Source of the DNA: a virus
DNA length: 44,881 nt
Direction: 5' to 3' (one strand)
IMG/VR virus record: IMGVR_UViG_3300038441_000594
Location: 1 to 44,881 of that record
Part shown: positions 7,509 to 14,776 of the stretch, in pieces
How the letters are laid out: the number at the start of each line of letters is the position of its first letter
Position numbering within the stretch: the stretch's first letter is position 1
Translations under genes and position numbers: made by a program
The notes under the pieces: generated by a model
What the model saw: the letters and a program-made list of their open reading frames with translations, nothing else
The model's database searches: none
What the model was told of the DNA's origin: nothing

Positions 7509-7900
7509 GCGCCCCGCCTATCGAGTTCTGGAAAAGCATCAAAGGCACACAACAGCGCATTCTTATTTGCGGCGGCAGGGATTACGATGACAAGTTCAAA
7601 GTCGATTTTGTACTGCGCTGCTTTGTCGATTTTCTAGGCAAGGATAATTTTTGCGTTATCCAGGGCGGCGCCAGGGGTGCGGATAAGCTCGCGCTCGATT
7701 GGTGCGCGGCCAATAACGTTGCTTGCTTTACCGGCTGCGCTTTCTGGCATACGCAAGGGCAGAAGGGCGGACCGATCCGCAATGCCAACATGCTGAAATG
7801 GTTTGCGCCTACGGTTGTTATCGGCTTCCCAGGTGGCAAGGGGACAAACGACATGCTTGCCAGGGCAATGACTGCCGGAGTTCCGGTATATGCGATCTGA
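7505..7900 (+). CDS. SLOG/DUF2493-family nucleotide-binding protein
   Basis: 131 aa. ILICGGRDYDD at residues 19-29, GGARGADKLALDW near 55-67, and VIGFPGGKGT with a following ARAMTAGVPV are the hallmark loops of the YspA/DUF2493 branch of the SLOG (Rossmann-like) superfamily. Relatives bind nucleotides or ADP-ribose derivatives, and many phages carry a copy next to replication genes. A role in nucleotide signalling or counter-defence is inference. It overlaps the polymerase gene by 11 bp. Confidence 0.8.
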   Translation: MSAPPIEFWKSIKGTQQRILICGGRDYDDKFKVDFVLRCFVDFLGKDNFCVIQGGARGADKLALDWCAANNVACFTGCAFWHTQGQKGGPIRNANMLKWFAPTVVIGFPGGKGTNDMLARAMTAGVPVYAI

Positions 7901-9881
7901 CGCACAGGGCCTGTTCTGGCACGACGAACGCAAAGAAAAATATATCCCGACTCCACCGCCGCGCGATTGGGAAGCGCCGGATTATCTGCCGCATTGGGAA
8001 GAGGCTTCAACTTTCGCGCCTGACTGGTTTGATGAACACAGCCTGACGGCCGCGATGATCGCGCGGGAGACTTTGATTGTTGACGTTGAGGTTTTCCCTA
8101 ACTATTTCTCCGTTGCGTTCAAGAGCTACGAAAGCGGCAAGGTTGCGTTATTGGAGCTAACGCCAGGAGGCCGGCTCAATACCGGGTTACTCCTGTGGCT
8201 AATGCAAAACTTCCTGACGGTCGGGTTTAACTCCAACAGCTTTGATATCACCATGATAGCGGCAGCGCTTACCGGCGCTGATAACGAACAACTGCTAGCC
8301 GCACGAAACAAACTGATTATCGAGAACATGCAAGGCTGGCTTGTGCTGCGCAGCTTCAAGACGCGGCGCCCGCGTGACTGGAATCACATTGACGTTATTG
8401 AAGTAGCGCCGTTAAGCGAGTCGCTAAAGACTTACGCCGGGCGCCTGCACTGCCGGCAGATGGCAGACCTTCCGTTCCATCCTGACGCTTGGTTAACCGG
8501 GCATCAGATGGTTGTCGTTCGGTGGTACAACGTAAACGACTTGGACAATACCGCGCTGCTGTACAAGCAACTGCAGCCGCAGATAGAACTGCGCAAACAA
8601 ATTTCCGCGCTGCAGGGTGTTGACGTTCGCAGCAAGTCGGATGCTCAGATTGCTGAAGCCGTCATTGAAAACAAGCTCAGGGCCTACGGCTATAGCGGCG
8701 GACGGCCGGAAGTGGAACCAGGGCGGGAAATCTATTACAAGCCTCCGAAGTTCCTGCAGTACCAAAGCGCAACCATGCAATGGACGCTGCACCGCGTATG
8801 TAACGCCAAGTTCGTTGTTGAGCCCTCCGGCTATGTGCGATTGCCACAGGAGTTAGAAAGCCTGTCGCTCCCGATTAACGGGGGCTTGTATCGGATGGGT
8901 ATGGGCGGCTTGCACAGCAGCGAACAAACCATTTCCCACTATGCCAAAGACGGCTATGTTATTCGGGACAGGGACGTTGCGAGCTTCTACCCTCGCATTA
9001 TCCTGAACTGCAAGCTGTACCCGGAACACTTGGGGCCTGTGTTCTTGGAAGTCTACCGCGATGAAGTAGAGCAACGATTGCGCGATAAGAAATCCGGCAA
9101 CAAGGTTGGCGCGGAGTCTCGCAAGATCGTTATTAACGGTTGCTTCGGCAAGCTTGGAAACGCTTACTCGATTTTCTATAGCCCCGACTTGCTTATGCAG
9201 GTAACGATTACCGGCCAGTTGTCTTTGCTCATGCTGATTGAGCGGCTAGAGCTTGCTGGTATACCTGTGGTCAGCGCCAATACTGACGGCGTTGTTAGTC
9301 GCTTCCACGAAAGCCAATCCGCAACCTTTGAAGCGGTTATCAAACAGTGGGAGATGGACACAGGGTTTGAAACCGAAGAGGCTGTTTATCGTAGCCTGCA
9401 TTGTCGTGACGTTAACAACTACATAGCGGTTAAAGAGGAAGACGGCAAACTGTCCTGCAAGTTCAAAGGGGTTTATTCCGCCAAGGGATCGGCACCCCCA
9501 GGTGAGCTAAGCAAGAACCCGCAGAATCAAATTGTCAATGATGCTGTTGAACAGTTCTTATTAAAAGGCACCGCCGTCGAAGAAACAATCTTCGCCTGCC
9601 AGGATATCAAGCGGTTTGTTTGTGTGCGCAAGGTCAAAGGCGGCGGATACAAAGGCCGGTATCTAGGCAAGGTTGTACGCTGGTATTACGGGATCGGGGA
9701 TACTGAGCCGATCATCTACGCGGAGTCAGGCAACAAAGTGCCGGACACTGACGGGGCGGCGCCTTGCATGTTGCTGCCGGATAGTGTACCGGCGGACCTA
9801 GATCGGGGCTGGTATATCCGGGAGGCCCAGGCGGCTTTAGTGGCGATAGGCGCAGCCTTACCAAACCCGGTTAACGATTAA
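7890..9881 (+). CDS. Family B DNA polymerase with 3'-5' exonuclease
   Basis: 663-aa replicative polymerase. Exonuclease motif I is DVEVFP (Asp65, Glu67) and motif II is NSNSFD (about 114-119). Polymerase motif A is DVASFYPRI (about 363), motif B is KIVINGCFG (about 411) and motif C is SANTDGV (about 464). Motif C has Asn in place of the first Asp of the usual DTD but keeps the second, which is the catalytic metal ligand in family B. The size matches compact phage enzymes. Together with the clamp-like protein, the primase-helicase and the helicase it gives a largely self-sufficient replication system. Confidence 0.9.
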   Translation: MRSDAQGLFWHDERKEKYIPTPPPRDWEAPDYLPHWEEASTFAPDWFDEHSLTAAMIARETLIVDVEVFPNYFSVAFKSYESGKVALLELTPGGRLNTGLLLWLMQNFLTVGFNSNSFDITMIAAALTGADNEQLLAARNKLIIENMQGWLVLRSFKTRRPRDWNHIDVIEVAPLSESLKTYAGRLHCRQMADLPFHPDAWLTGHQMVVVRWYNVNDLDNTALLYKQLQPQIELRKQISALQGVDVRSKSDAQIAEAVIENKLRAYGYSGGRPEVEPGREIYYKPPKFLQYQSATMQWTLHRVCNAKFVVEPSGYVRLPQELESLSLPINGGLYRMGMGGLHSSEQTISHYAKDGYVIRDRDVASFYPRIILNCKLYPEHLGPVFLEVYRDEVEQRLRDKKSGNKVGAESRKIVINGCFGKLGNAYSIFYSPDLLMQVTITGQLSLLMLIERLELAGIPVVSANTDGVVSRFHESQSATFEAVIKQWEMDTGFETEEAVYRSLHCRDVNNYIAVKEEDGKLSCKFKGVYSAKGSAPPGELSKNPQNQIVNDAVEQFLLKGTAVEETIFACQDIKRFVCVRKVKGGGYKGRYLGKVVRWYYGIGDTEPIIYAESGNKVPDTDGAAPCMLLPDSVPADLDRGWYIREAQAALVAIGAALPNPVND

Positions 9882-9926
9882 AAAGTTTTTGTTTACTTGC
9901 TGGTTTGTTCGTTTAGAATCTGTATC
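9873..9926 (+). promoter_or_regulatory. Phage promoter copy 2 (AACGAT / TTTACT / TAGAAT)
   Basis: AACGAT begins at 9873, TTTACT lies at 9892-9897 and TAGAAT at 9914-9919, with spacings of 19 and 16 nt identical to copies 1 and 3. It starts within the last codons of the polymerase gene and drives the run of small genes from 9948. Confidence 0.8.
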
Positions 9927-9947
9927 CAAGGAACAGGAGCGGCGAAC

Positions 9948-10163
9948 ATGGCAAAGCAGCAGAAGGCACGGATTGTGGATAGGCTGGTAACAGTGCAGGA
10001 CGCGCAGGGCCGTACTTGCAGCCTGTTCATCAGCGCGGACGACGTAGCCGAAGCCATGCGCGCCGGACAGAGCGCGGACGATGCTTTCGCCGCCTTGCTG
10101 GACAACGCCGCCGAAAACGCTGCTAGCGAAAGGCTTATTTCTCTGCCAGTTCAGATTATCTAA
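9948..10163 (+). CDS. Hypothetical 71-aa protein behind promoter 2
   Basis: Small protein beginning MAKQQKARIVDRLV, with a likely short beta strand (GRTCSLFIS) followed by an acidic helix. The ATG at 9948 follows AGGAGC with 8-nt spacing. An in-frame upstream start at 9897 would overlap the promoter and is rejected. This is the first gene after promoter 2, so it is probably made in quantity. Function unknown. Confidence 0.7.
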   Translation: MAKQQKARIVDRLVTVQDAQGRTCSLFISADDVAEAMRAGQSADDAFAALLDNAAENAASERLISLPVQII

Positions 10164-10173
10164 GGGGCGTCTA

Positions 10174-10350
10174 ATGAACCGCTTTATTGTCCTAGGGCGC
10201 TATGGTTACATCTGGAAAGAAACCCGCTCTTTGCAGGAGGCTTTCGCCAAGTGCCATCCGCGCTGCGGCGACACGATTGTACGAATGAATGTAGTAGGGG
10301 CTAATCCTGCCAGCGCCGAAGCCTTCCGCATCGCGCAGGAGGCTCGCTAA
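10174..10350 (+). CDS. Hypothetical 58-aa protein
   Basis: Small basic protein (MNRFIVLGRYGYIWKE...). The ATG at 10174 is preceded by AAGGGG. The last base is shared with the start of the next gene (TAATG), indicating coupled translation. No domain recognised. Confidence 0.65.
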   Translation: MNRFIVLGRYGYIWKETRSLQEAFAKCHPRCGDTIVRMNVVGANPASAEAFRIAQEAR

Positions 10351-10763
10351 TGAACATGCTACTTATGAACGTTGAGCAACTGCGGGAGCGCGTTGCACAG
10401 CTTGAAACCTTCGGCCCGCTGAAAGAGCTTTGCGAAGCCTGCGGCTGGCAGGGCGGGACTGTGCATCAGGTCCGCGAAAAGATACAAGAGCTGATGACTA
10501 CTGCACGCGCTTTTGAAGGGTATATCCAAGATACAAATTGGATTCAGGATGACTTTAACAACGGCAAGCTGCCGGCAACTGCACTTGGCGAATCCCGCGC
10601 TAAGGTCATGACTGACGAAATCCTGCGCTTGCGCCAGGAGAACGAAGCGGCTCTAAAGCTGGTTGCCCGCGTGGCCCGGCTTAACGCCAAGGCGGGCGAG
10701 ATCGGAGCCGGCATGCTGGCATCGCTGGTGGAAGAGGCACAACGCATTCAGCTAAAGGATTAA
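10350..10763 (+). CDS. Hypothetical coiled-coil protein, 137 aa
   Basis: Mostly helical protein. The N-terminal MNVEQLRERVAQLET and the later DEILRLRQENEAALKLVARVARL show heptad-like hydrophobic spacing, so a coiled coil or helical bundle is likely. The CEACGW segment adds two cysteines. A perfect AGGAGG lies 7 nt before the ATG. Function unknown. Confidence 0.7.
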   Translation: MNMLLMNVEQLRERVAQLETFGPLKELCEACGWQGGTVHQVREKIQELMTTARAFEGYIQDTNWIQDDFNNGKLPATALGESRAKVMTDEILRLRQENEAALKLVARVARLNAKAGEIGAGMLASLVEEAQRIQLKD

Positions 10764-10766
10764 GCA

Positions 10767-10970
10767 ATGTTCTACAGCAAGGAAATTTTACCGCGTTGGG
10801 GCATCATGGCTGTAGACCACAAGACGCTAGACGCTGCAATACAAAGCGCCAAGCGTGAAAGCCTTACCGGCGATAACTCAGGGGTGCAGGTTTTGGATTG
10901 CACAGCTTCCCCGAAAGGCGCCTTAATCGGCATCGCACGTAAAGGAATCTTTACCTATGAAAATCCTTAA
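10767..10970 (+). CDS. Hypothetical 67-aa protein
   Basis: Small mixed alpha/beta protein beginning MFYSKEILPRWGIMAVD. It starts 3 bp after the previous stop and overlaps the next gene by 14 bp. No recognised family. Confidence 0.6.
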   Translation: MFYSKEILPRWGIMAVDHKTLDAAIQSAKRESLTGDNSGVQVLDCTASPKGALIGIARKGIFTYENP

Positions 10971-11229
10971 GCTCGCCAAGCGCAGCAACAACCCGCCGGA
11001 AACCCTACTGCACCATGAAGACGCGGAAATGCAGGTTGTTGCTACAATCGAGGAAATCAACAGCGGCCAGGAAGTGCGGCTAGCCTGTGGACACTTCCGC
11101 GTGTTCCTGTCGCCGGCAGATTTTAAGAAGATCGCCGCTGTTGCGCGACACGCTGAAGATTCAAAGATGCAAAACCGTATTGACGAAGCACGACTAAAAG
11201 ACTTTGGAGATGATCTTGAAAACGATTAA
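10957..11229 (+). CDS. Hypothetical 90-aa protein
   Basis: Begins MKILKLAKRSNNPPE. It has a central hydrophobic core (VRLACGHFRVFLSPADF) and a charged helical C-terminus. It overlaps both neighbours, typical of the compact run of small genes 9948-11389. Function unknown. Confidence 0.6.
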   Translation: MKILKLAKRSNNPPETLLHHEDAEMQVVATIEEINSGQEVRLACGHFRVFLSPADFKKIAAVARHAEDSKMQNRIDEARLKDFGDDLEND

Positions 11230-11389
11230 AAATCTTTGGCGCTTGTGGGGCATTCGCTGCATAAAAGATCGCATGCGCGAACTCGACGATACGGAGCGCC
11301 TTTGCCGTTTGGGCATCCGCGTTTGCATTCAAGAACGCCATGTTCTAATCCGCGAACTGCTTAAGTTGGAGAATGAGCGCAATGATTAA
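11210..11389 (+). CDS. Hypothetical basic 59-aa protein
   Basis: Strongly basic helical peptide (MILKTIKNLWRLWGIRCIKD...). Start choice is uncertain. The ATG at 11210 directly follows GGAG, which is too close for an ordinary SD, while a TTG at 11216 would have ideal spacing. Either way the protein overlaps the preceding gene and the following methyltransferase start. The Trp/Leu/Arg-rich N-terminus could be membrane-active or nucleic-acid binding. Confidence 0.55.
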   Translation: MILKTIKNLWRLWGIRCIKDRMRELDDTERLCRLGIRVCIQERHVLIRELLKLENERND

Positions 11390-12008
11390 GGTTCCCCAGG
11401 AGTGTATGGAACTGCTGCGCCTGCAGCGCACGGACGGTAGCGCCGACACCTACGCGCAGGACATTGAAACGGCTTACGAACAAATCAAGCCGTTCTTGCC
11501 GGCCGAAGCTACGGACATTCTCGATATCGGCTCCGGCATGGCTGGCATCAGCGCCAAGCTGTATCGGCACTATGACCGGCAGCGGACGAAGCCATGGGCC
11601 TACGGTCCACGTCTCTACCTTGCCGACCGCGATATCGTGACGCCGAAGGACAAGCTACGCTATGGCTACACGGACGCCGGCCAGGATGCGAGCGCATACA
11701 ACAGTTTCCCGCTCGCGCTCAAGCTACTGGAAAACAACTACGTTGACCTTGAACAAGTCACCTGTGTTGATACAGAGAAAACCGAAATCCCGAGCAAGCG
11801 CTTTGACGTGGTTATCAGCCTGCTGGCTTGGGGCTTTCACTTCAGCATTGATAGCTATTGGCCACAGGTTAGGCCGGGCGGGGTGCTGATTTGCGACATG
11901 CGCAAGAGTCAAGGATCGCTTACCAAGTTGCTCGAAATGTACCCGACCGCTGTACTAGCTGAGAACTTTTCTTATAAGAAGTTCAACAGGATGGTTGTCC
12001 AATGCTAA
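11382..12008 (+). CDS. Class I SAM-dependent methyltransferase
   Basis: 208 aa. ILDIGSGMAGISA is motif I of a Rossmann methyltransferase. An acidic strand end (LYLADRD) fits motif II, and DVVISLLAWGFHFSID then RPGGVLICDM fit motifs IV and V. The ATG at 11382 has GGAG 10 nt upstream; an in-frame ATG at 11373 is too close to that SD. The gene overlaps the first glycosyltransferase (ATGCTAA), forming a three-gene cassette. The substrate could be a sugar, a protein glycan or a DNA base; the sequence does not decide. Confidence 0.75.
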   Translation: MIKVPQECMELLRLQRTDGSADTYAQDIETAYEQIKPFLPAEATDILDIGSGMAGISAKLYRHYDRQRTKPWAYGPRLYLADRDIVTPKDKLRYGYTDAGQDASAYNSFPLALKLLENNYVDLEQVTCVDTEKTEIPSKRFDVVISLLAWGFHFSIDSYWPQVRPGGVLICDMRKSQGSLTKLLEMYPTAVLAENFSYKKFNRMVVQC

Positions 12009-12736
12009 CTTTCGTCTGCTGGCTTTGGAATCCGCCCGGCACCGGCTATAAGCTGCCGTCTGCGGTGCGGTACACGCCTTGGCACGTCATCGCCCTGTCC
12101 AACATGCTGCGGCGGCATTATCACGCGCCTTATCGGCTTGTCTGCTTTACGGATCAGTGGGATTTTGACTGGCGCGGGCTTGTCGCCAAGACACCGGGGC
12201 TATGCGTTGCTAGCGCGCCTACTAAGTACGCGGAGCTTGGCGGCTGCTATCGGCGCCTATGGTTCTTTAGCAACGACGCGGAACAGATGCTAGGCGCTCG
12301 CCGGGTTAGTATCGACTTGGACTGCGTTATCCTGAAAGACATAACCAGTTTGTTTGATCGGGATGAGCCAATGATTTTCAACGCCTACAATCCCATCAAA
12401 CAGGATGCGGCGCCGGATCAGTTTTATAACGGCTCTCTTATGATGTGTAACCCGTACGCCTCTCATTGGCTGTGGGACTCATTCGACAAGAACCCGGAAT
12501 ACGCGCTGCAGCGGCTTGAAGCTGCCAGGAAGCAAGGCGTCTGCATCGGCACCGATCAGGCTTATATCCGCAATGAGCTAGGCAAGATCGCGCCGCGCTT
12601 CACGATTGACGACGGCGTATATGAAGCTCGCCAATGTGAACAGAGTCTGCCGGGTAATGCGCGGCTTGTGTTCTTCAGCGGCAAGCGCGACCCGTCAACG
12701 TCTAACAAACCTTGGGTTAAAGAGAACTGGAAATAA
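12002..12736 (+). CDS. Glycosyltransferase 1 (GT-A fold, DxD motif)
   Basis: 244 aa. SIDLDCVILKD around residue 100 carries the DxD motif that binds the metal and nucleotide-sugar in GT-A enzymes. FNAYNPIKQ, FYNGSLMMC and IGTDQAYI are typical acceptor-side segments of GT8/GT32-like proteins. The N-terminal WLWNPPGTGYKLPSAV and YRLVCFTD fit the first Rossmann-like strand. It is in tandem with a second glycosyltransferase. Probable role: sugar transfer to phage DNA, a virion protein or host surface glycan. Confidence 0.75.
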   Translation: MLTFVCWLWNPPGTGYKLPSAVRYTPWHVIALSNMLRRHYHAPYRLVCFTDQWDFDWRGLVAKTPGLCVASAPTKYAELGGCYRRLWFFSNDAEQMLGARRVSIDLDCVILKDITSLFDRDEPMIFNAYNPIKQDAAPDQFYNGSLMMCNPYASHWLWDSFDKNPEYALQRLEAARKQGVCIGTDQAYIRNELGKIAPRFTIDDGVYEARQCEQSLPGNARLVFFSGKRDPSTSNKPWVKENWK

Positions 12737-12739
12737 CAA

Positions 12740-13429
12740 ATGCTCCCTATCGTTTGCGTTCTTAAATCCGGCGGTTGGAAAAACCGGAATATGCACGTTG
12801 AGTATGGACCTGACAACGTGCGTTGGCTCCGGGATCAAGTGCGGCTTCATGCCGGTTACGAACAAAGCTTTTATTGCCTGTCGGACGTTGAGGTTGCAGG
12901 CGTTACGACGCTGAAGCTGCAGGACGACTTGCCGGGTTGGTGGTCAAAGCTCGAATTGTTCGCCGCCTTCGGCGCAGCGTTTTACCTTGACTTGGATACC
13001 GCGCTGGTTGGCGATATCCGGCATATGCTGCGACCCAAGCAATACAAACGGCTTGCCGTACTGCGCAACCTCAGTGCCAAGGAATCGCACCGCATCGGCT
13101 CCGGCGGCATGGCTTGGGAAACCGAACAACTGCATTTGTACCAAGAGTTCATGCGCAACCCTCAGAAACATATGGCGGAATGCGTTACGCCGGCCAAGTG
13201 GGGCGACCAGGGGTTTATCCAGCACTGCGCCAAGGAACACGGCGGATGGGACATCCTGCAGGATAAATTCCCTAATCAAATCTGCAGCTACAAGCTTGAC
13301 TTGTTGCCACAGGGTGCAGCACCGGGGCCGCAGACTCGCATTGTTTGTTTCCATGGCGAGCCCAGGCCATGGCAGGTTAAGCACGACTGGCTTTTGCCGC
13401 CGCTTGACGGAACAAACAAAACCGATTAG
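12740..13429 (+). CDS. Glycosyltransferase 2 (GT-A fold, DxD motif)
   Basis: 229 aa. AFYLDLDTALVGD near residue 80 is the DxD motif. GWWSKLELFAAF before it, and WGDQGFIQ and IVCFHGEPRPW near the end, match the same architecture as the previous gene and suggest an old duplication. It starts 3 bp after glycosyltransferase 1. A terminator lies 110 bp downstream, so the cassette closes this transcription unit. Confidence 0.75.
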   Translation: MLPIVCVLKSGGWKNRNMHVEYGPDNVRWLRDQVRLHAGYEQSFYCLSDVEVAGVTTLKLQDDLPGWWSKLELFAAFGAAFYLDLDTALVGDIRHMLRPKQYKRLAVLRNLSAKESHRIGSGGMAWETEQLHLYQEFMRNPQKHMAECVTPAKWGDQGFIQHCAKEHGGWDILQDKFPNQICSYKLDLLPQGAAPGPQTRIVCFHGEPRPWQVKHDWLLPPLDGTNKTD

Positions 13430-13539
13430 CGTTGTACCTGAAGTAGCCGCCAGGCTTGGGCAATCCTTAGCAAGCTAACTTAACCTGAAGGGGAAAGTAT
13501 CATGCGCAAGTGAAACCTAAACAGCCAACCTGCCGCCTA

Positions 13540-13572
13540 GAAAGCCCCTGCTGACCCAGGGGCTTTCTTTTT
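13540..13572 (+). terminator. Rho-independent terminator after glycosyltransferase 2
   Basis: An 11-bp stem GAAAGCCCCTG / CAGGGGCTTTC with a 6-nt loop is followed by TTTTTG. Confidence 0.9.
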
Positions 13573-13603
13573 GCCAATTATATTTTCCTATCTAAAACGA
13601 ACA

Positions 13604-13657
13604 AACGATTAAAAACCATTTGTTGCTTAGTTAGTATCCGGCCCTATACTTGTGTCC
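13604..13657 (+). promoter_or_regulatory. Phage promoter copy 3 (AACGAT / TTGCTT / TATACT)
   Basis: AACGAT begins at 13604, TTGCTT lies at 13623-13628 and TATACT at 13645-13650. Spacings equal those of the copies at 3190 and 9873. Downstream of the -10, the leader CCCAAGGAA resembles copy 2 (TCCAAGGAA). It drives the gene at 13688. Confidence 0.8.
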
Positions 13658-13687
13658 CAAGGAAGCAAACAAACCGGAGTTAAGGAA

Positions 13688-14155
13688 ATGAACGGGTTTG
13701 AAAAGAACATCAGCCGCCGGGCTCAGTGGAACCCCATGTCCGCTGCGCTGTCGTCGCCCTTCGGTCTGGAACTGTTCCGCCGCAAGTTCGGTGCCCAGGC
13801 TGACGAAATCCTTGCCAAGTTTGGCACCTACTCGCGCGGTCCGCGTAAGGGCCTCCCACGCGGCTATCTGTACTGGCAGAAGGTAACGGCCGGCGGTTGG
13901 GGCAATCTTGATCCGTGGAGCAAACACGGCTCTATGGGCGTGCTGCGCCCCGGCTCGCGCGGCTACATGGCTTGCATTGACTTCAATGACGCCGCTGCGC
14001 GCTTCTACCCGGCAGAGGCGAACCGCCCCGCACCTGTGGAGACACCGCGCGTTATGTATGACAACAGCAACCAAACCGACGCGGCTAAAATGTTTCGCCT
14101 TGTCGGCGCAATCACAATGGCCGGTTTCCGCAAAGCCTACCAAACCCAGGAGTAA
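13688..14155 (+). CDS. Hypothetical 155-aa protein behind promoter 3
   Basis: Protein begins MNGFEKNISRRAQWNPMS. It is rich in Gly, Arg and aromatic residues (GPRKGLPRGYLYWQKV, GGWGNLDPWSKHG). No catalytic motif was recognised. GGAG lies 7 nt before the ATG at 13688, and in-frame starts upstream overlap the promoter. A dedicated terminator-promoter pair in front suggests separate, strong expression. It might be a virion or DNA-associated protein, but nothing proves it. Confidence 0.7.
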   Translation: MNGFEKNISRRAQWNPMSAALSSPFGLELFRRKFGAQADEILAKFGTYSRGPRKGLPRGYLYWQKVTAGGWGNLDPWSKHGSMGVLRPGSRGYMACIDFNDAAARFYPAEANRPAPVETPRVMYDNSNQTDAAKMFRLVGAITMAGFRKAYQTQE

Positions 14156-14160
14156 CAAAC

Positions 14161-14361
14161 ATGCTGCTACAAATGCCGGAGCGCACCGAGCCGAATGACC
14201 TTAAGCATATGCACCGCATGATGGCATGGTGCAGAGCCAAGGGAGAACTTAACTCAATGCTTCATACGTTCTGGGGCGGAGAGTCGGAAAAGTGGGAGGC
14301 TCTCAACAACAAGATTGAGGCTTTCTTTGAAGATATCGAAGGCAACGGCCTGCACGAATAA
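14161..14361 (+). CDS. Hypothetical 66-aa acidic protein
   Basis: Small helical protein (MLLQMPERTEPNDLKHMH...). The SD site CAGGAGTAACAAAC precedes the ATG. It is the last rightward gene, ending 5 bp before the hairpin at 14367. Unknown function. Confidence 0.65.
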   Translation: MLLQMPERTEPNDLKHMHRMMAWCRAKGELNSMLHTFWGGESEKWEALNNKIEAFFEDIEGNGLHE

Positions 14362-14366
14362 AAAAA

Positions 14367-14386
14367 AGCCCCGGCGAACCGGGGCT
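14367..14386 (-). terminator. Terminator of the leftward block
   Basis: The stem AGCCCCGG / CCGGGGCT has a CGAA loop. On the minus strand it is followed by a run of eight T, so it works for leftward transcription. Rightward there is no T-run. Confidence 0.8.
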
Positions 14387-14403
14387 CTACCACTGCAGCC
14401 GCG

Positions 14404-14661
14404 TTAGACGCGGTTGTTTGTGTTGTCGGCGTCGTTCTTGGCGGAACCACTGCCAATGACAACCGACTTCTGCACAGAGTGCAGGTTCTGCAGCGTGTCG
14501 AAGCGGTCCAGCAGTCGATTAAAACCGACCACCAGCGCACCGACCTGCTGCTGCTGCTGCGCCTGCGCTTGGGCCTGATTCACCGTCTGCGAAACGTTGA
14601 CTTCAGTATCCCGGCCGCGCTCGCGGATGCGGGTATGCGATGCCGCGCGCATCATGGACAT
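14404..14661 (-). CDS. Hypothetical Gln-rich protein at the end of the leftward block
   Basis: 85 aa from the ATG at 14661; a TTG start at 14706 would add 15 residues. It contains QTVNQAQAQAQQQQQVGALV, then a helix (FNRLLDRFDTLQNLHSV), and a Ser/Asn/Asp-rich tail. No clear SD precedes either start. The gene lies between two hairpins and behind the o-spanin, so it would need read-through or a promoter in the AT-rich stretch 14707-14746. The coding call is moderate; codon use looks like the neighbours. Confidence 0.5.
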   Translation of the reverse strand: MSMMRAASHTRIRERGRDTEVNVSQTVNQAQAQAQQQQQVGALVVGFNRLLDRFDTLQNLHSVQKSVVIGSGSAKNDADNTNNRV

Positions 14662-14713
14662 GGAACCGAGTTGTTTGTCAGAAGGCTTGGCTCTGTACAA
14701 AAACAACCGCGTT

Positions 14714-14746
14714 AAATTTGAAAAACTTTTTCAGAGCGACAAATTT
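14714..14746. repeat. AT-rich inverted repeat
   Basis: AAATTTG and CAAATTT arms surround AAAAACTTTTT, itself nearly palindromic. The block AAAAAGTTTTT (minus strand) also occurs upstream of promoter copy 2. It may be an operator, an RNA hairpin, or part of the convergent end region. Confidence 0.45.
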
Positions 14747-14776
14747 AAAAGCCCCAATTAAGGGGCTTTGTTTTTC
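14747..14776. terminator. Bidirectional terminator between convergent blocks
   Basis: Stem AAAGCCCC / GGGGCTTT around AATTAA. Rightward it is followed by GTTTTTC, leftward by TTTTAAATTT. It overlaps the stop codon of the o-spanin gene. Together with 14367-14386 it closes the head-to-head transcription units. Confidence 0.75.

Larger units (their letters stand above)
13430..13687. other. Intergenic region with minigene-like site, terminator and promoter
   Basis: This is 258 bp without a normal gene. It holds a strong SD-like AAGGGG followed by ATG CGC AAG TGA (13502-13513), a terminator (13540-13572), an AT-rich stretch, and promoter copy 3. It separates the glycosyltransferase operon from the last two rightward genes. 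Confidence 0.7.
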
